A stretch of DNA of 64,000 nucleotides. Origin: Myxococcus virescens (lineage in GTDB: Bacteria; Myxococcota; Myxococcia; Myxococcales; Myxococcaceae). Below the pieces are notes generated by a model that was given only the letters and a program-made list of their open reading frames with translations, was not told the DNA's origin and did no database searches. The DNA is taken from positions 62,001 through 126,000 of the forward strand of contig NZ_FNAJ01000002.1 of assembly GCF_900101905.1 (NCBI RefSeq), given 5' to 3'. How positions within the stretch are numbered: position 1 is the first letter of the stretch; each line of letters opens with the position of its first letter. A program made the translations under genes and the position numbers. Below, in pieces: positions 58,323 through 64,000 of the stretch.

Positions 58323-58606
58323 GCTGCCAACGCCTCCGCGCCACCACCTGCCGCGTGTGCGGCGCCGTCCGGCTGGGCACCAGCCTCACGGAGTCCGGCC
58401 AGCTCGCGCCCCACGCGGCGACGGCCGCAGGTGCTGCCGTCCAGGCCGCCTGCCCGGGCCCGTGGCCCACCTGTCGCCATGGCCACCCCTGGCGTGCCGG
58501 GTGCCGCAGCCAGCCCGTCCCGCCCATCTGCTGCCTGCACCCGCCCTGCGTGCTGGAGCAGCCGCCCCTTCTTCCTTCCGAGCCCGTCGTCACCGAGGTG
58601 CCGTAA
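58319..58606 (+). CDS. Cys-rich prophage protein, 95 aa, TTG start
   Basis: Begins with TTG in a TTGA overlap (LSCQRLRATTCRVCGAV in sequence, Met when initiated). Ten cysteines and several Pro/His (CPGPWPTCRHGHPW, PPICCLHPPC) suggest zinc binding or a disulphide-rich fold. The stop TAA overlaps the next ATG (TAATG). No family recognised. Confidence 0.6.
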   Translation: MSCQRLRATTCRVCGAVRLGTSLTESGQLAPHAATAAGAAVQAACPGPWPTCRHGHPWRAGCRSQPVPPICCLHPPCVLEQPPLLPSEPVVTEVP

Positions 58607-59073
58607 TGGCCCATTGCCCCGTTCATCAACCCGAGATTGACTGGCTGAAGGCGGAACTGGCGTACCAGAAGGGGCTGGTCGATGGCCTGAGTAACTCGGT
58701 CCATCTCATGGCCAAGGCACTAGCGATGCAGCCGGTGGCGGTGAAAACGCAGCCCGCGCCCCGCCCGTCGCCGCCACGCGCCCAGCCGGCCCCTGCGCCT
58801 CAGCCTCGCGTGTACTTCATCCAGGCTGGCGAGATGGGACCAATCAAGATTGGGTCCTCACGCAACCCGGCGACTCGTCTCCTGGAGTTGCAGACCGGGA
58901 ACCCAGAGCCCCTCTTCCTCTGCGCCACGTCGCCTGGGGGCGTCGAGGCAGAGCAGCAACTCCACGAGGACTTCGCCTCGCTGCGAATGACTGGCGAATG
59001 GTTTCGGCCTGCTCCGGAGCTCATCGACTACGTCCAGTTCATCGCCTACCTGAACGAGAGGGGGATTCTGTGA
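58606..59073 (+). CDS. GIY-YIG (T5orf172/MUG113-like) protein
   Basis: A 155-aa protein. After a helical N-terminus and a Pro-rich linker, VYFIQAGEMGPIKIGSSRNPATRLLELQTGNPEPLFL and AEQQLHEDFASLRMTGEWFRP form the T5orf172-type GIY-YIG domain (about 68-145) with its conserved KIG and EW features. Such phage proteins are putative endonucleases or DNA-binding factors. ATG overlaps the previous stop. The catalytic Arg/Glu positions appear present, so nicking activity is possible. Confidence 0.82.
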   Translation: MAHCPVHQPEIDWLKAELAYQKGLVDGLSNSVHLMAKALAMQPVAVKTQPAPRPSPPRAQPAPAPQPRVYFIQAGEMGPIKIGSSRNPATRLLELQTGNPEPLFLCATSPGGVEAEQQLHEDFASLRMTGEWFRPAPELIDYVQFIAYLNERGIL

Positions 59074-60251
59074 GCTGCCTTCCGTGGTTCAAATTCCGCT
59101 CAGCCGCTCCTGAGGAGTACGCGGTGCACGCCCTCTGCGCCCGCCTGGGGCCCGAGGCCGACGTGTACCTCTTCCGCCTCTGGGCCTACTGCGGCCGCGA
59201 GCGCCTCGACGGGCGCTTCCCGGGCCCCGGCGCTGACCTCGCCGTGGAGCGAGCCGTGCGCTGGCGCGGGCGTCGTGGCAGGTTGGTGGAGGGGCTCCTC
59301 GCGGTGGGCCTGCTGGTGGTGGAGGGCGAGGACCTGGTGGTGGCGAAGTGGGAGGAGGAGCAGGGCGCCCACATCGCCAAGGTGGACCGGGATCGCACGA
59401 AGCCCGACGGCAGGTCGCGAGGGAGCAGCGAGGAATCCGCCAACCTCCCGCGCGAATCCCTCCAAACTCCCGCGCGGGATACCGGAGGGGAGAGGGGAGA
59501 GAAGAGAAGGGAGACGAAGTCTCCAGGACGTAAGGCAGAGGAGAAGACGCCGGGTGAGCGCGTCCCTGTGGCGCCTCAGCCACCGCCCCTCACGAATCCC
59601 CCCAAGGCTCCGCGCGGAAAGCCGGAGGGAGTCGCGAGGGAGAGCGGTGGCAAGGAGTCCCTCCCCGACGGCGTCAACCGCGTACACCTGGCCGTGAAGG
59701 GCGTGCCCTACGACTGGCGCCCCGGGCGGGACGACCCTGCCGCCCGGGATCTGCTGTCCCGCGGCAGCGTCGCGGAGGTGCTGCGCCGGCTGGAGAACGG
59801 GCTCCGAGCCCACTTCAAACAGCGCTGCGACACCCTCACGGACCTGGTGCGGCGCTGGGAGGCCAACGCCACCCCCGAGCACCGCGCCGACGCCGGCCAG
59901 CCCAGCGCCCCTGCGGAGGCTCGCCGCCGGACGGACGCGGCCGTGGGACGGGGCGAGGCGCCGAAGGCGCTGGACCTGCCCGACACGCCGGCAGGTGCTG
60001 CCTGGGCCCAGGTGCTGGAAGGAATGCGCGAGCGGGGGAAGTCCTACGCCGCCGGCCAGGCGCAGGGGTACGTCCGCCCGGTGGCGCTGGAGGGCGGCTG
60101 CCTCGTGTTGGAGGCGCCGGACAGGTACGCGCTGAATGGGCTGGAGGACCTGCGCCCCGCGCTTGAGTCCTGCGCCCGCGCCCTGGGCCTGGAACTGAGG
60201 GCCACCATCGCTGGCCAGCCTGCTGACGCCCACGCCGGAGGCCTCCAGTGA
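59070..60251 (+). CDS. replisome organiser-like replication protein
   Basis: A 393-aa protein. The N-terminus (VSCLPWFKFRSAAPEEYAVHALCARLGPEADVYLFRLW) resembles phage replisome-organiser winged-helix domains. A long charged linker (about 120-205) follows. The C-terminal ~90 residues (AWAQVLEGMRERGKSYAAG, VRPVALEGGCLVLEAPDRYALNGLEDL) match the DnaA N-terminal domain, which binds helicase-loading partners. Together this suggests the phage initiator that recruits host DnaB. GTG start in a GTGA overlap, again VSC. An origin may lie in or near this gene but no iterons were identified. Confidence 0.72.
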   Translation: MSCLPWFKFRSAAPEEYAVHALCARLGPEADVYLFRLWAYCGRERLDGRFPGPGADLAVERAVRWRGRRGRLVEGLLAVGLLVVEGEDLVVAKWEEEQGAHIAKVDRDRTKPDGRSRGSSEESANLPRESLQTPARDTGGERGEKRRETKSPGRKAEEKTPGERVPVAPQPPPLTNPPKAPRGKPEGVARESGGKESLPDGVNRVHLAVKGVPYDWRPGRDDPAARDLLSRGSVAEVLRRLENGLRAHFKQRCDTLTDLVRRWEANATPEHRADAGQPSAPAEARRRTDAAVGRGEAPKALDLPDTPAGAAWAQVLEGMRERGKSYAAGQAQGYVRPVALEGGCLVLEAPDRYALNGLEDLRPALESCARALGLELRATIAGQPADAHAGGLQ

Positions 60252-60721
60252 CAGCCTGCCCCCAGCGCCTCTGCGCGGACGAGAGGTGCGGCAAGCCGGT
60301 GCCGCAGGGGAAGGACTACTGCGGCCGGGCCTGCCGCAAGCGAGTCACCGAGCGTGCCCGGTGGCGACGGCGAAGGGGCACGGGGCGGACGAAGGGGACA
60401 CCCGTCTTCATCCGCAACCTCCGTGCGCTGACGCCACCGGGGCTGTGCGTCTACTGCGACGCGCCGCTGCCGGGCATTCGCAGGTACGTCTGCGGCGAGC
60501 GGGACTGTCTCCGGGCGTATGAATCTGACTTCCGGCGCGAGCAGCGGGCCATCGCGCGTGGCGAGGTGCCGGAGTTGGTGCAGGTGCCGGAGGACTCTGT
60601 CGTGTCGGAGTGCGCCGCCGAGCTCCGCGCGGGCACGCAGCGCCTGGCACTCCAGCTTGACGCATTACGTGCAGGCGTTCGCGAGTTGTGCGAGCAGTTG
60701 TCCTGTGAGGTGAGGCATTGA
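60248..60721 (+). CDS. zinc-binding prophage protein, 157 aa
   Basis: Two Cys clusters: CADERCGKPVPQGKDYCGRACRKR (about 9-32) and CVYCDAPLPGIRRYVCGERDC (about 63-83), each of a treble-clef or zinc-ribbon kind, followed by a helical C-terminus (AELRAGTQRLALQLDALRAGVRELCEQL). Probably a DNA-binding accessory of the replication module, since it is coupled to the organiser gene by GTGA. No specific family. Confidence 0.65.
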   Translation: MTACPQRLCADERCGKPVPQGKDYCGRACRKRVTERARWRRRRGTGRTKGTPVFIRNLRALTPPGLCVYCDAPLPGIRRYVCGERDCLRAYESDFRREQRAIARGEVPELVQVPEDSVVSECAAELRAGTQRLALQLDALRAGVRELCEQLSCEVRH

Positions 60722-60930
60722 GCTGCCGCAAGCCGCCCGACACGGAGGAAGCCCTGCGCATGGCCCGGGAGCGCATCGCCGAGCTTGAGGCGCGGCTGCT
60801 CAAGGTGGCCACCGCCCTCGACAGGTACGGACGCCACGAGCGTGGCTGCCGATTCGCGCGCACCCACGGGCACTGCCGCTGCACGTGCCAGTTGCACGAC
60901 CGCATCCTGGAGGGAGGCATCCGGCCATGA
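60718..60930 (+). CDS. small coiled-coil Cys/His protein, 70 aa, TTG start
   Basis: TTG start in TTGAGCTGCC, giving MSC. A coiled coil (ALRMARERIAELEARLLKVATALDR) is followed by HERGCRFARTHGHCRCTCQLH, a Cys/His zinc knuckle-like cluster. The stop overlaps the next ATG (ATGA). Function unknown. Confidence 0.6.
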   Translation: MSCRKPPDTEEALRMARERIAELEARLLKVATALDRYGRHERGCRFARTHGHCRCTCQLHDRILEGGIRP

Positions 60931-61175
60931 GCAACGCGAACCGCGCGCAGCGCCCAAAGCGGAAGGTGCTCATCGAGTACCACAACACGTTCGACTGCCC
61001 GCGGAGCACGTACCCCGACCTCTGGTGCCGGTGCGTGGGCGGCCCGGTGCTGACGGAGACGTGGCTGCCCGTCACCGACAAGCGCCGCGATGCCGTGGCC
61101 GCAGCCCTCGCTGTGAAGTGGGAGGCGCTCCCTGCCGACGCGGTGGAGCGCATCGCGAAGGAGGCAGGGCTGTGA
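60927..61175 (+). CDS. prophage early protein, 82 aa
   Basis: Basic N-terminus (SNANRAQRPKRKVLIEYHNTFDCPRSTYPDLWCRC) with three cysteines, then strands (GPVLTETWLPVTD) and a helix (RRDAVAAALAVKWEAL). ATGA and GTGA overlaps on either side. No family recognised. It directly precedes the sce7726-type nuclease gene. Confidence 0.6.
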   Translation: MSNANRAQRPKRKVLIEYHNTFDCPRSTYPDLWCRCVGGPVLTETWLPVTDKRRDAVAAALAVKWEALPADAVERIAKEAGL

Positions 61176-61762
61176 CGTGCCTGCGCGACGCCGACATCCG
61201 CCAGCCCCTGGCCCAACTCGCCGCCCGCGCGTACCCGGGCGCCCAGGTGCTGCACGAGGTGGGGCTGCTCCACGGCCAGTGCCGGGTGGACGTGGCTGCC
61301 CTGTCCCCAACCTGCCTTCATGGCTGGGAAATCAAGGGCGACACCGACAGCCTCAAGCGCCTGCCGGCGCAGGTGGATGCCTACTCCCGCGTCCTCGACC
61401 GCTGCACACTGGTGGTGGGCGACGTCCACATCGCTGCCGGGCTGGCCCTGGTGCCCGCGTGGTGGGGCGTGCTGAGCGCGGCGCAGGTGAAGTTTACAAA
61501 TTTCGAAACTCGTGAATCCGTCGCCTTCGAGGTGGTGCGCCAGGGCGCCGACAACCCCTTCCGCGAGCACCCCTCCACCGTCTCCCTCCTGTGGCGGGGT
61601 GAGGCGGAGGCGCTCCTCGAGGAGTTGGGCGCCGCCCGGGGACTACGTGGGAAGCCGCGCCAACGCCTCTACTCCCGCCTCAACGAGGTGCTGCCCCCGG
61701 CCGAGCTGCGCGCCCGGGTGCGTCAGGTGGTGTCCGCGCGCGGCGACTGGAGGCTGACGTGA
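61172..61762 (+). CDS. sce7726-family PD-(D/E)XK nuclease-like protein
   Basis: A 196-aa protein of the sce7726 family, named after a Sorangium cellulosum gene. CRVDVAAL...GWEIKGDTDSLKRLPAQVDAYSRVLDRCTLVVGD contains the PD-(D/E)XK core (Asp of RVD, Glu and Lys of EIK), and WWGVLSA is typical. It is probably a nuclease for phage recombination or repair. GTG start in GTGACGTGC, Cys3. It is coupled to a second nuclease-fold gene, VRR-NUC, immediately downstream. Confidence 0.82.
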   Translation: MTCLRDADIRQPLAQLAARAYPGAQVLHEVGLLHGQCRVDVAALSPTCLHGWEIKGDTDSLKRLPAQVDAYSRVLDRCTLVVGDVHIAAGLALVPAWWGVLSAAQVKFTNFETRESVAFEVVRQGADNPFREHPSTVSLLWRGEAEALLEELGAARGLRGKPRQRLYSRLNEVLPPAELRARVRQVVSARGDWRLT

Positions 61763-62154
61763 GCCGGTGCAACCGCTACGCCCTTGCCCGGGACGCCAAC
61801 GAGGGGCCCATCGTCGAGCGCATCCGCCTGGCCGGGTGGTTCGTCCTCCGACTCAATGGCGCCGGGCTTCCGGACCTGCTGTGCGTCCGGCACGGCCGGG
61901 TGGTGCTCATCGAGGTGAAGGCGCCGAAGGGCGGGCGGATGAAGCCGGCCCAGGTTGAGCTCCACGCCCAGCTGCGCGCCGCGGGGCTCGTCATCGCCAT
62001 CGCCACCACCCCCGAGGAGGCGCTCGCGGCGCTGGAGGGTGACGTGGTGCGCACCGCCCAGGACGTCCGCGCGGAGAAACGTCGGGGCGCCACCAGCGTC
62101 CGAGCGCTGGCCACATCCGCCAGTTACTCACCCAGGAAGGAGCCGAGGAGATGA
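61759..62154 (+). CDS. VRR-NUC domain nuclease
   Basis: A 131-aa stand-alone VRR-NUC protein. The core reads RLNGAGLPDLLCVRHGRVVLIEVKAPKGGRMKPAQVELHAQLRAAG, with PD, EVK and Q positions of the nuclease fold (about 30-90). Phage versions resolve branched DNA. The basic C-terminus is disordered. GTG start in a GTGA overlap (VSRC, Cys4). Adjacent to the sce7726 gene, it makes a two-nuclease unit. Confidence 0.88.
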   Translation: MSRCNRYALARDANEGPIVERIRLAGWFVLRLNGAGLPDLLCVRHGRVVLIEVKAPKGGRMKPAQVELHAQLRAAGLVIAIATTPEEALAALEGDVVRTAQDVRAEKRRGATSVRALATSASYSPRKEPRR

Positions 62155-62519
62155 CGGGCAACTCGAATCTGAATCTCGTAGCAGCGCGTGGCGGCTGGAT
62201 TGGCGTGGACCTGGACGGCACGCTGGCCGAGTACGGGACGTGGCGCGGAGTCGGGCACATCGGTGCGCCGGTGCCGGCCATGCTCGCCCGGGTGAAGCGT
62301 TGGCGCGCCGCAGGCGTCGAGGTCCGCATCTTCACCGCTCGCGCTGGCGATGCCGAGTGCCTCCCGGCAATCCAGGAGTGGTGCCAGACGCATGTGGGCG
62401 AGGTGCTCCCCGTCACGGCGACGAAGGACTACCAGATGGTGGAGCTCTGGGATGACCGGGCCGTCCAGGTGCTGGCCAACACCGGGCAGCGCGCAGACGG
62501 GCAGGAGGACATGCTGTGA
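62151..62519 (+). CDS. HAD-superfamily phosphatase-like protein
   Basis: A 122-aa minimal HAD fold. Motif I is GVDLDGTLAEYG (nucleophile first Asp), motif II/III region is VRIFTARAGD, and ATKDYQMVELWDDRAVQV gives the Lys and acidic motif IV (WDD). Resembles phage polynucleotide or nucleotide phosphatases. ATG in an ATGA overlap; stop overlaps the next GTG. Together with the MazG-like neighbour it points to nucleotide-pool control. Confidence 0.82.
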   Translation: MTGNSNLNLVAARGGWIGVDLDGTLAEYGTWRGVGHIGAPVPAMLARVKRWRAAGVEVRIFTARAGDAECLPAIQEWCQTHVGEVLPVTATKDYQMVELWDDRAVQVLANTGQRADGQEDML

Positions 62520-62977
62520 GCTGCGACCCGTACCAGGACAAGGTGAGGCAGTTCCACGAGGCGACCGGGCAGCCGGCCCCGGACGCGCCCACCATGCCCG
62601 ACGCGGCAACGCGGGTGCTCCGCGTGCGACTCATGGTGGAGGAGGTGCTGGAGTACGCCAAGGCATCCGGCGTCCGCGTCATCGCCACGGCCAACGTGCT
62701 GGAGAGCGGGCGCGACGTCCGCGTCAGCCAGCACCCCCGGCAGGAGCCGGACCTCGTGGCCATGGCCCACGAAAACACCGACGTCCTCTACGTGGCGCTG
62801 GGGAATGCGGTGGCCATGGGCGTCCCCGCTCAGGCCTGCTTCGACGAGGTGGCCGGCGCCAACCTCCGCAAGGCCCCGGGCGGCAAGGTGACGCGCCGCG
62901 AGGACGGCAAGGTGGTGAAGCCCGAAGGCTGGGTGCCTGCGGACGTGGGCGCAGTGCTGGCGCGTCGGAAGGGGTAG
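62516..62977 (+). CDS. MazG/HisE-type nucleotide pyrophosphohydrolase-like protein
   Basis: A 153-aa all-alpha NTP-pyrophosphohydrolase-type protein. The metal-binding ExxE helix is seen in VRLMVEEVLEYAKASG, and the second metal site in PDLVAMAHENTDVLYVALGNAVAMG (E/D pair). The C-terminus ANLRKAPGGKVTRREDGKVVKPEGW is typical of phage members that hydrolyse dNTPs or ppGpp-like nucleotides. GTG start in GTGAGCTGC (VSC). It ends the uninterrupted coupled run; a 56-base gap follows. Confidence 0.8.
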   Translation: MSCDPYQDKVRQFHEATGQPAPDAPTMPDAATRVLRVRLMVEEVLEYAKASGVRVIATANVLESGRDVRVSQHPRQEPDLVAMAHENTDVLYVALGNAVAMGVPAQACFDEVAGANLRKAPGGKVTRREDGKVVKPEGWVPADVGAVLARRKG

Positions 62978-63033
62978 GCCGGCGCACCCGTTTGACTCGT
63001 TTCAGAGGAATGCAGCAGCACGGGAGGTGAATG

Positions 63034-63447
63034 ATGGCCTGCAGCCCCAACCCCAGCGGAGGCAGTGGCGTCGCAGCGGTGCTCGCTGCTGAGGCTGCGG
63101 TGCGCGAGGAGGCCAAGCAGAAGGTCATCAAACGGGTGCTCCACCTGCACAAGCAGGGGGAGTCCAACACCGTCATCGGGCGGCGCCTGGGCCTGAGTGT
63201 GCCCACCGTCGTCAAGTACCTGCGCGAGGCTGGGGCGTCGGGGTACAGCGCCCGCGAGTCCGAGGGCGTGCCGCTGCCGCCCACCAACCAGCCGCGGAAG
63301 TACGTGCACCTGGTGCAGCAGCCAGTCCCGGCGCCGGTGCCCGCCCCTGTGACGCAGGTCGAAGTGCCCCCATCCGTGTGGGCCAAGCCCGTCCAGGCCG
63401 TCTTCGCGTTCTTCGCCGAGGCACTGGGGAGGCGTCCGTGCCGGTGA
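63034..63447 (+). CDS. helix-turn-helix protein before the terminase
   Basis: A 137-aa protein with a resolvase/sigma-type HTH: EEAKQKVIKRVLHLHKQGESNTVIGRRLGLSVPTVVKYLREAG (about 28-70). The C-terminus is Pro/Val-rich. The ATG at 63034 fits the GGGAGGTG site (63022-63029) better than ATG 63031. Position directly before the terminase small subunit suggests a DNA-packaging accessory or late regulator. Confidence 0.7.
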   Translation: MACSPNPSGGSGVAAVLAAEAAVREEAKQKVIKRVLHLHKQGESNTVIGRRLGLSVPTVVKYLREAGASGYSARESEGVPLPPTNQPRKYVHLVQQPVPAPVPAPVTQVEVPPSVWAKPVQAVFAFFAEALGRRPCR

Positions 63448-64000
63448 GAAAGCGGAAGGGGAAGCGAGGAGGGAGGCAGGGCGCGGGCACTGGCCGACTG
63501 ACGGGGCGCCAGCGAGCCTTCGTCGAGCACTACCTCGTGCGCCCTGTCGCCTCGGAGGCCGCGAAGAAGGCCGGGTACGCGGAGGGTTCGGCAGAGGTCG
63601 CCGGGTCCAGGCTGCTAAGGAATGCTAAGGTCGCGAAATTCCTCGCAACGGCACAGAAGGAGCGGCTGGAGCGGCTGAAGGCGTCCGCCGACGAGGTGGT
63701 GGTGGAGGCCTCGCGCATCGGCTTGGCGGACCCGCGCCGTGCGTTCGACGCAAGCGGGATGCTGCTGCCCATCCAGGACATCCCCGAGGACATCGCCCGG
63801 TGCATCTCCAGCATCGAGGTGGAGGCGCTCTTCTCCGGCAAGGGCGAGGACAAGGTACAAATCGGCACCCTCACCAAGGTGAAGTTCTGGCCGAAGGACA
63901 GGGCGCTGGATTTGTTGGCGCGGCACCACGGCCTGGACAAGCCCCAGGCCATGAAGCTCGAGGTGTCCGGCCCAGGCGGGGGCCCCATCGCCACCACCGA
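63438..64000 (+). CDS. phage terminase small subunit, cut by the window end
   Basis: GTG start at 63438 preceded by GGGGAGG. A basic leader (KRKGKRGGRQG) is followed by the Terminase_2-type helix-turn-helix LTGRQRAFVEHYLVRPVASEAAKKAGYAEGSAEVAGSRLLRNAKVAKFLA (about 22-72), which recognises packaging DNA, and a C-terminal region with RALDLLARHHGLDKP. The frame runs off the window after 187 codons. The large subunit should follow. Confidence 0.85.
   Translation, partial: MPVRKRKGKRGGRQGAGTGRLTGRQRAFVEHYLVRPVASEAAKKAGYAEGSAEVAGSRLLRNAKVAKFLATAQKERLERLKASADEVVVEASRIGLADPRRAFDASGMLLPIQDIPEDIARCISSIEVEALFSGKGEDKVQIGTLTKVKFWPKDRALDLLARHHGLDKPQAMKLEVSGPGGGPIATT

Noticed and set aside
1..64000. CRISPR array or rRNA operon
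   Set aside because: No regularly spaced identical repeats and no conserved rRNA segments were seen anywhere in the window.

Overview
The window is about 70% G+C chromosomal DNA from a Myxococcus-type myxobacterium (order Myxococcales). This is inferred from several lineage-typical features: two chemosensory loci, one with a fatty-acid desaturase; eukaryote-like Ser/Thr kinases beside a DUF2381 protein; a MYXO-CTERM tail; and many PAS/GAF/CHASE sensor kinases. No rRNA, tRNA or CRISPR array was seen.

Layout. Positions 1-3834: the end of a Che7-like locus (CheB, desaturase), then a degenerate PilZ protein and a single-domain receiver. 3831-9133 (minus strand): two sensor kinases around a Kef-type antiporter. 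9249-16911 (minus strand): a tightly coupled Wsp-like operon in the order CheW, CheR-TPR, CheW, MCP, CheA-Rec, CheB. 17485-22903: a type VI secretion effector module consisting of a TIGR02270 HEAT protein, DUF2169, a ketosynthase-like protein, a DUF4150 (PAAR-like) protein with a Cys-rich toxin-like tail, and a SUKH (SMI1/KNR4) immunity protein. 23038-27673: DUF2381 protein, active Ser/Thr kinase, HTH regulator and a predicted pseudokinase. 27819-29825: a CxxCH MYXO-CTERM protein and a lipoprotein behind a good Fur-box match. 29997-44494: CHASE histidine kinase, CrtI-type desaturase, membrane MCP, CsbD, a 1334-aa lipoprotein, a UspA pair protein and an ABC exporter. 44715-47574: an ankyrin/beta-helix protein and an internally deleted IS701-type element.

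47747-49119 is a visibly AT-richer two-gene cassette (soluble protein plus four-helix membrane protein) and is the best candidate for an undescribed defence-type system. From about 49.1 kb to the end the window is prophage: a leftward coupled set of small genes, a tyrosine integrase with an apparent +1 frameshift near its 5' end, then a long rightward early operon. That operon encodes DNA-binding proteins, zinc ribbons, a C5 methyltransferase, ASCH, GIY-YIG, a replisome organiser, sce7726 and VRR-NUC nucleases, and HAD and MazG-like enzymes, and it reaches the start of the terminase small subunit.

In the phage early operon almost every junction is a 4-base ATGA/GTGA/TTGA overlap. Thirteen of 24 unrelated genes carry a cysteine at residue 3-5, often through the same junction sequence NTGAGCTGCC. 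The methyltransferase gene also shows family-like sequence in two reading frames. These two patterns and the 47.7-49.1 kb cassette are the observations most worth following up.
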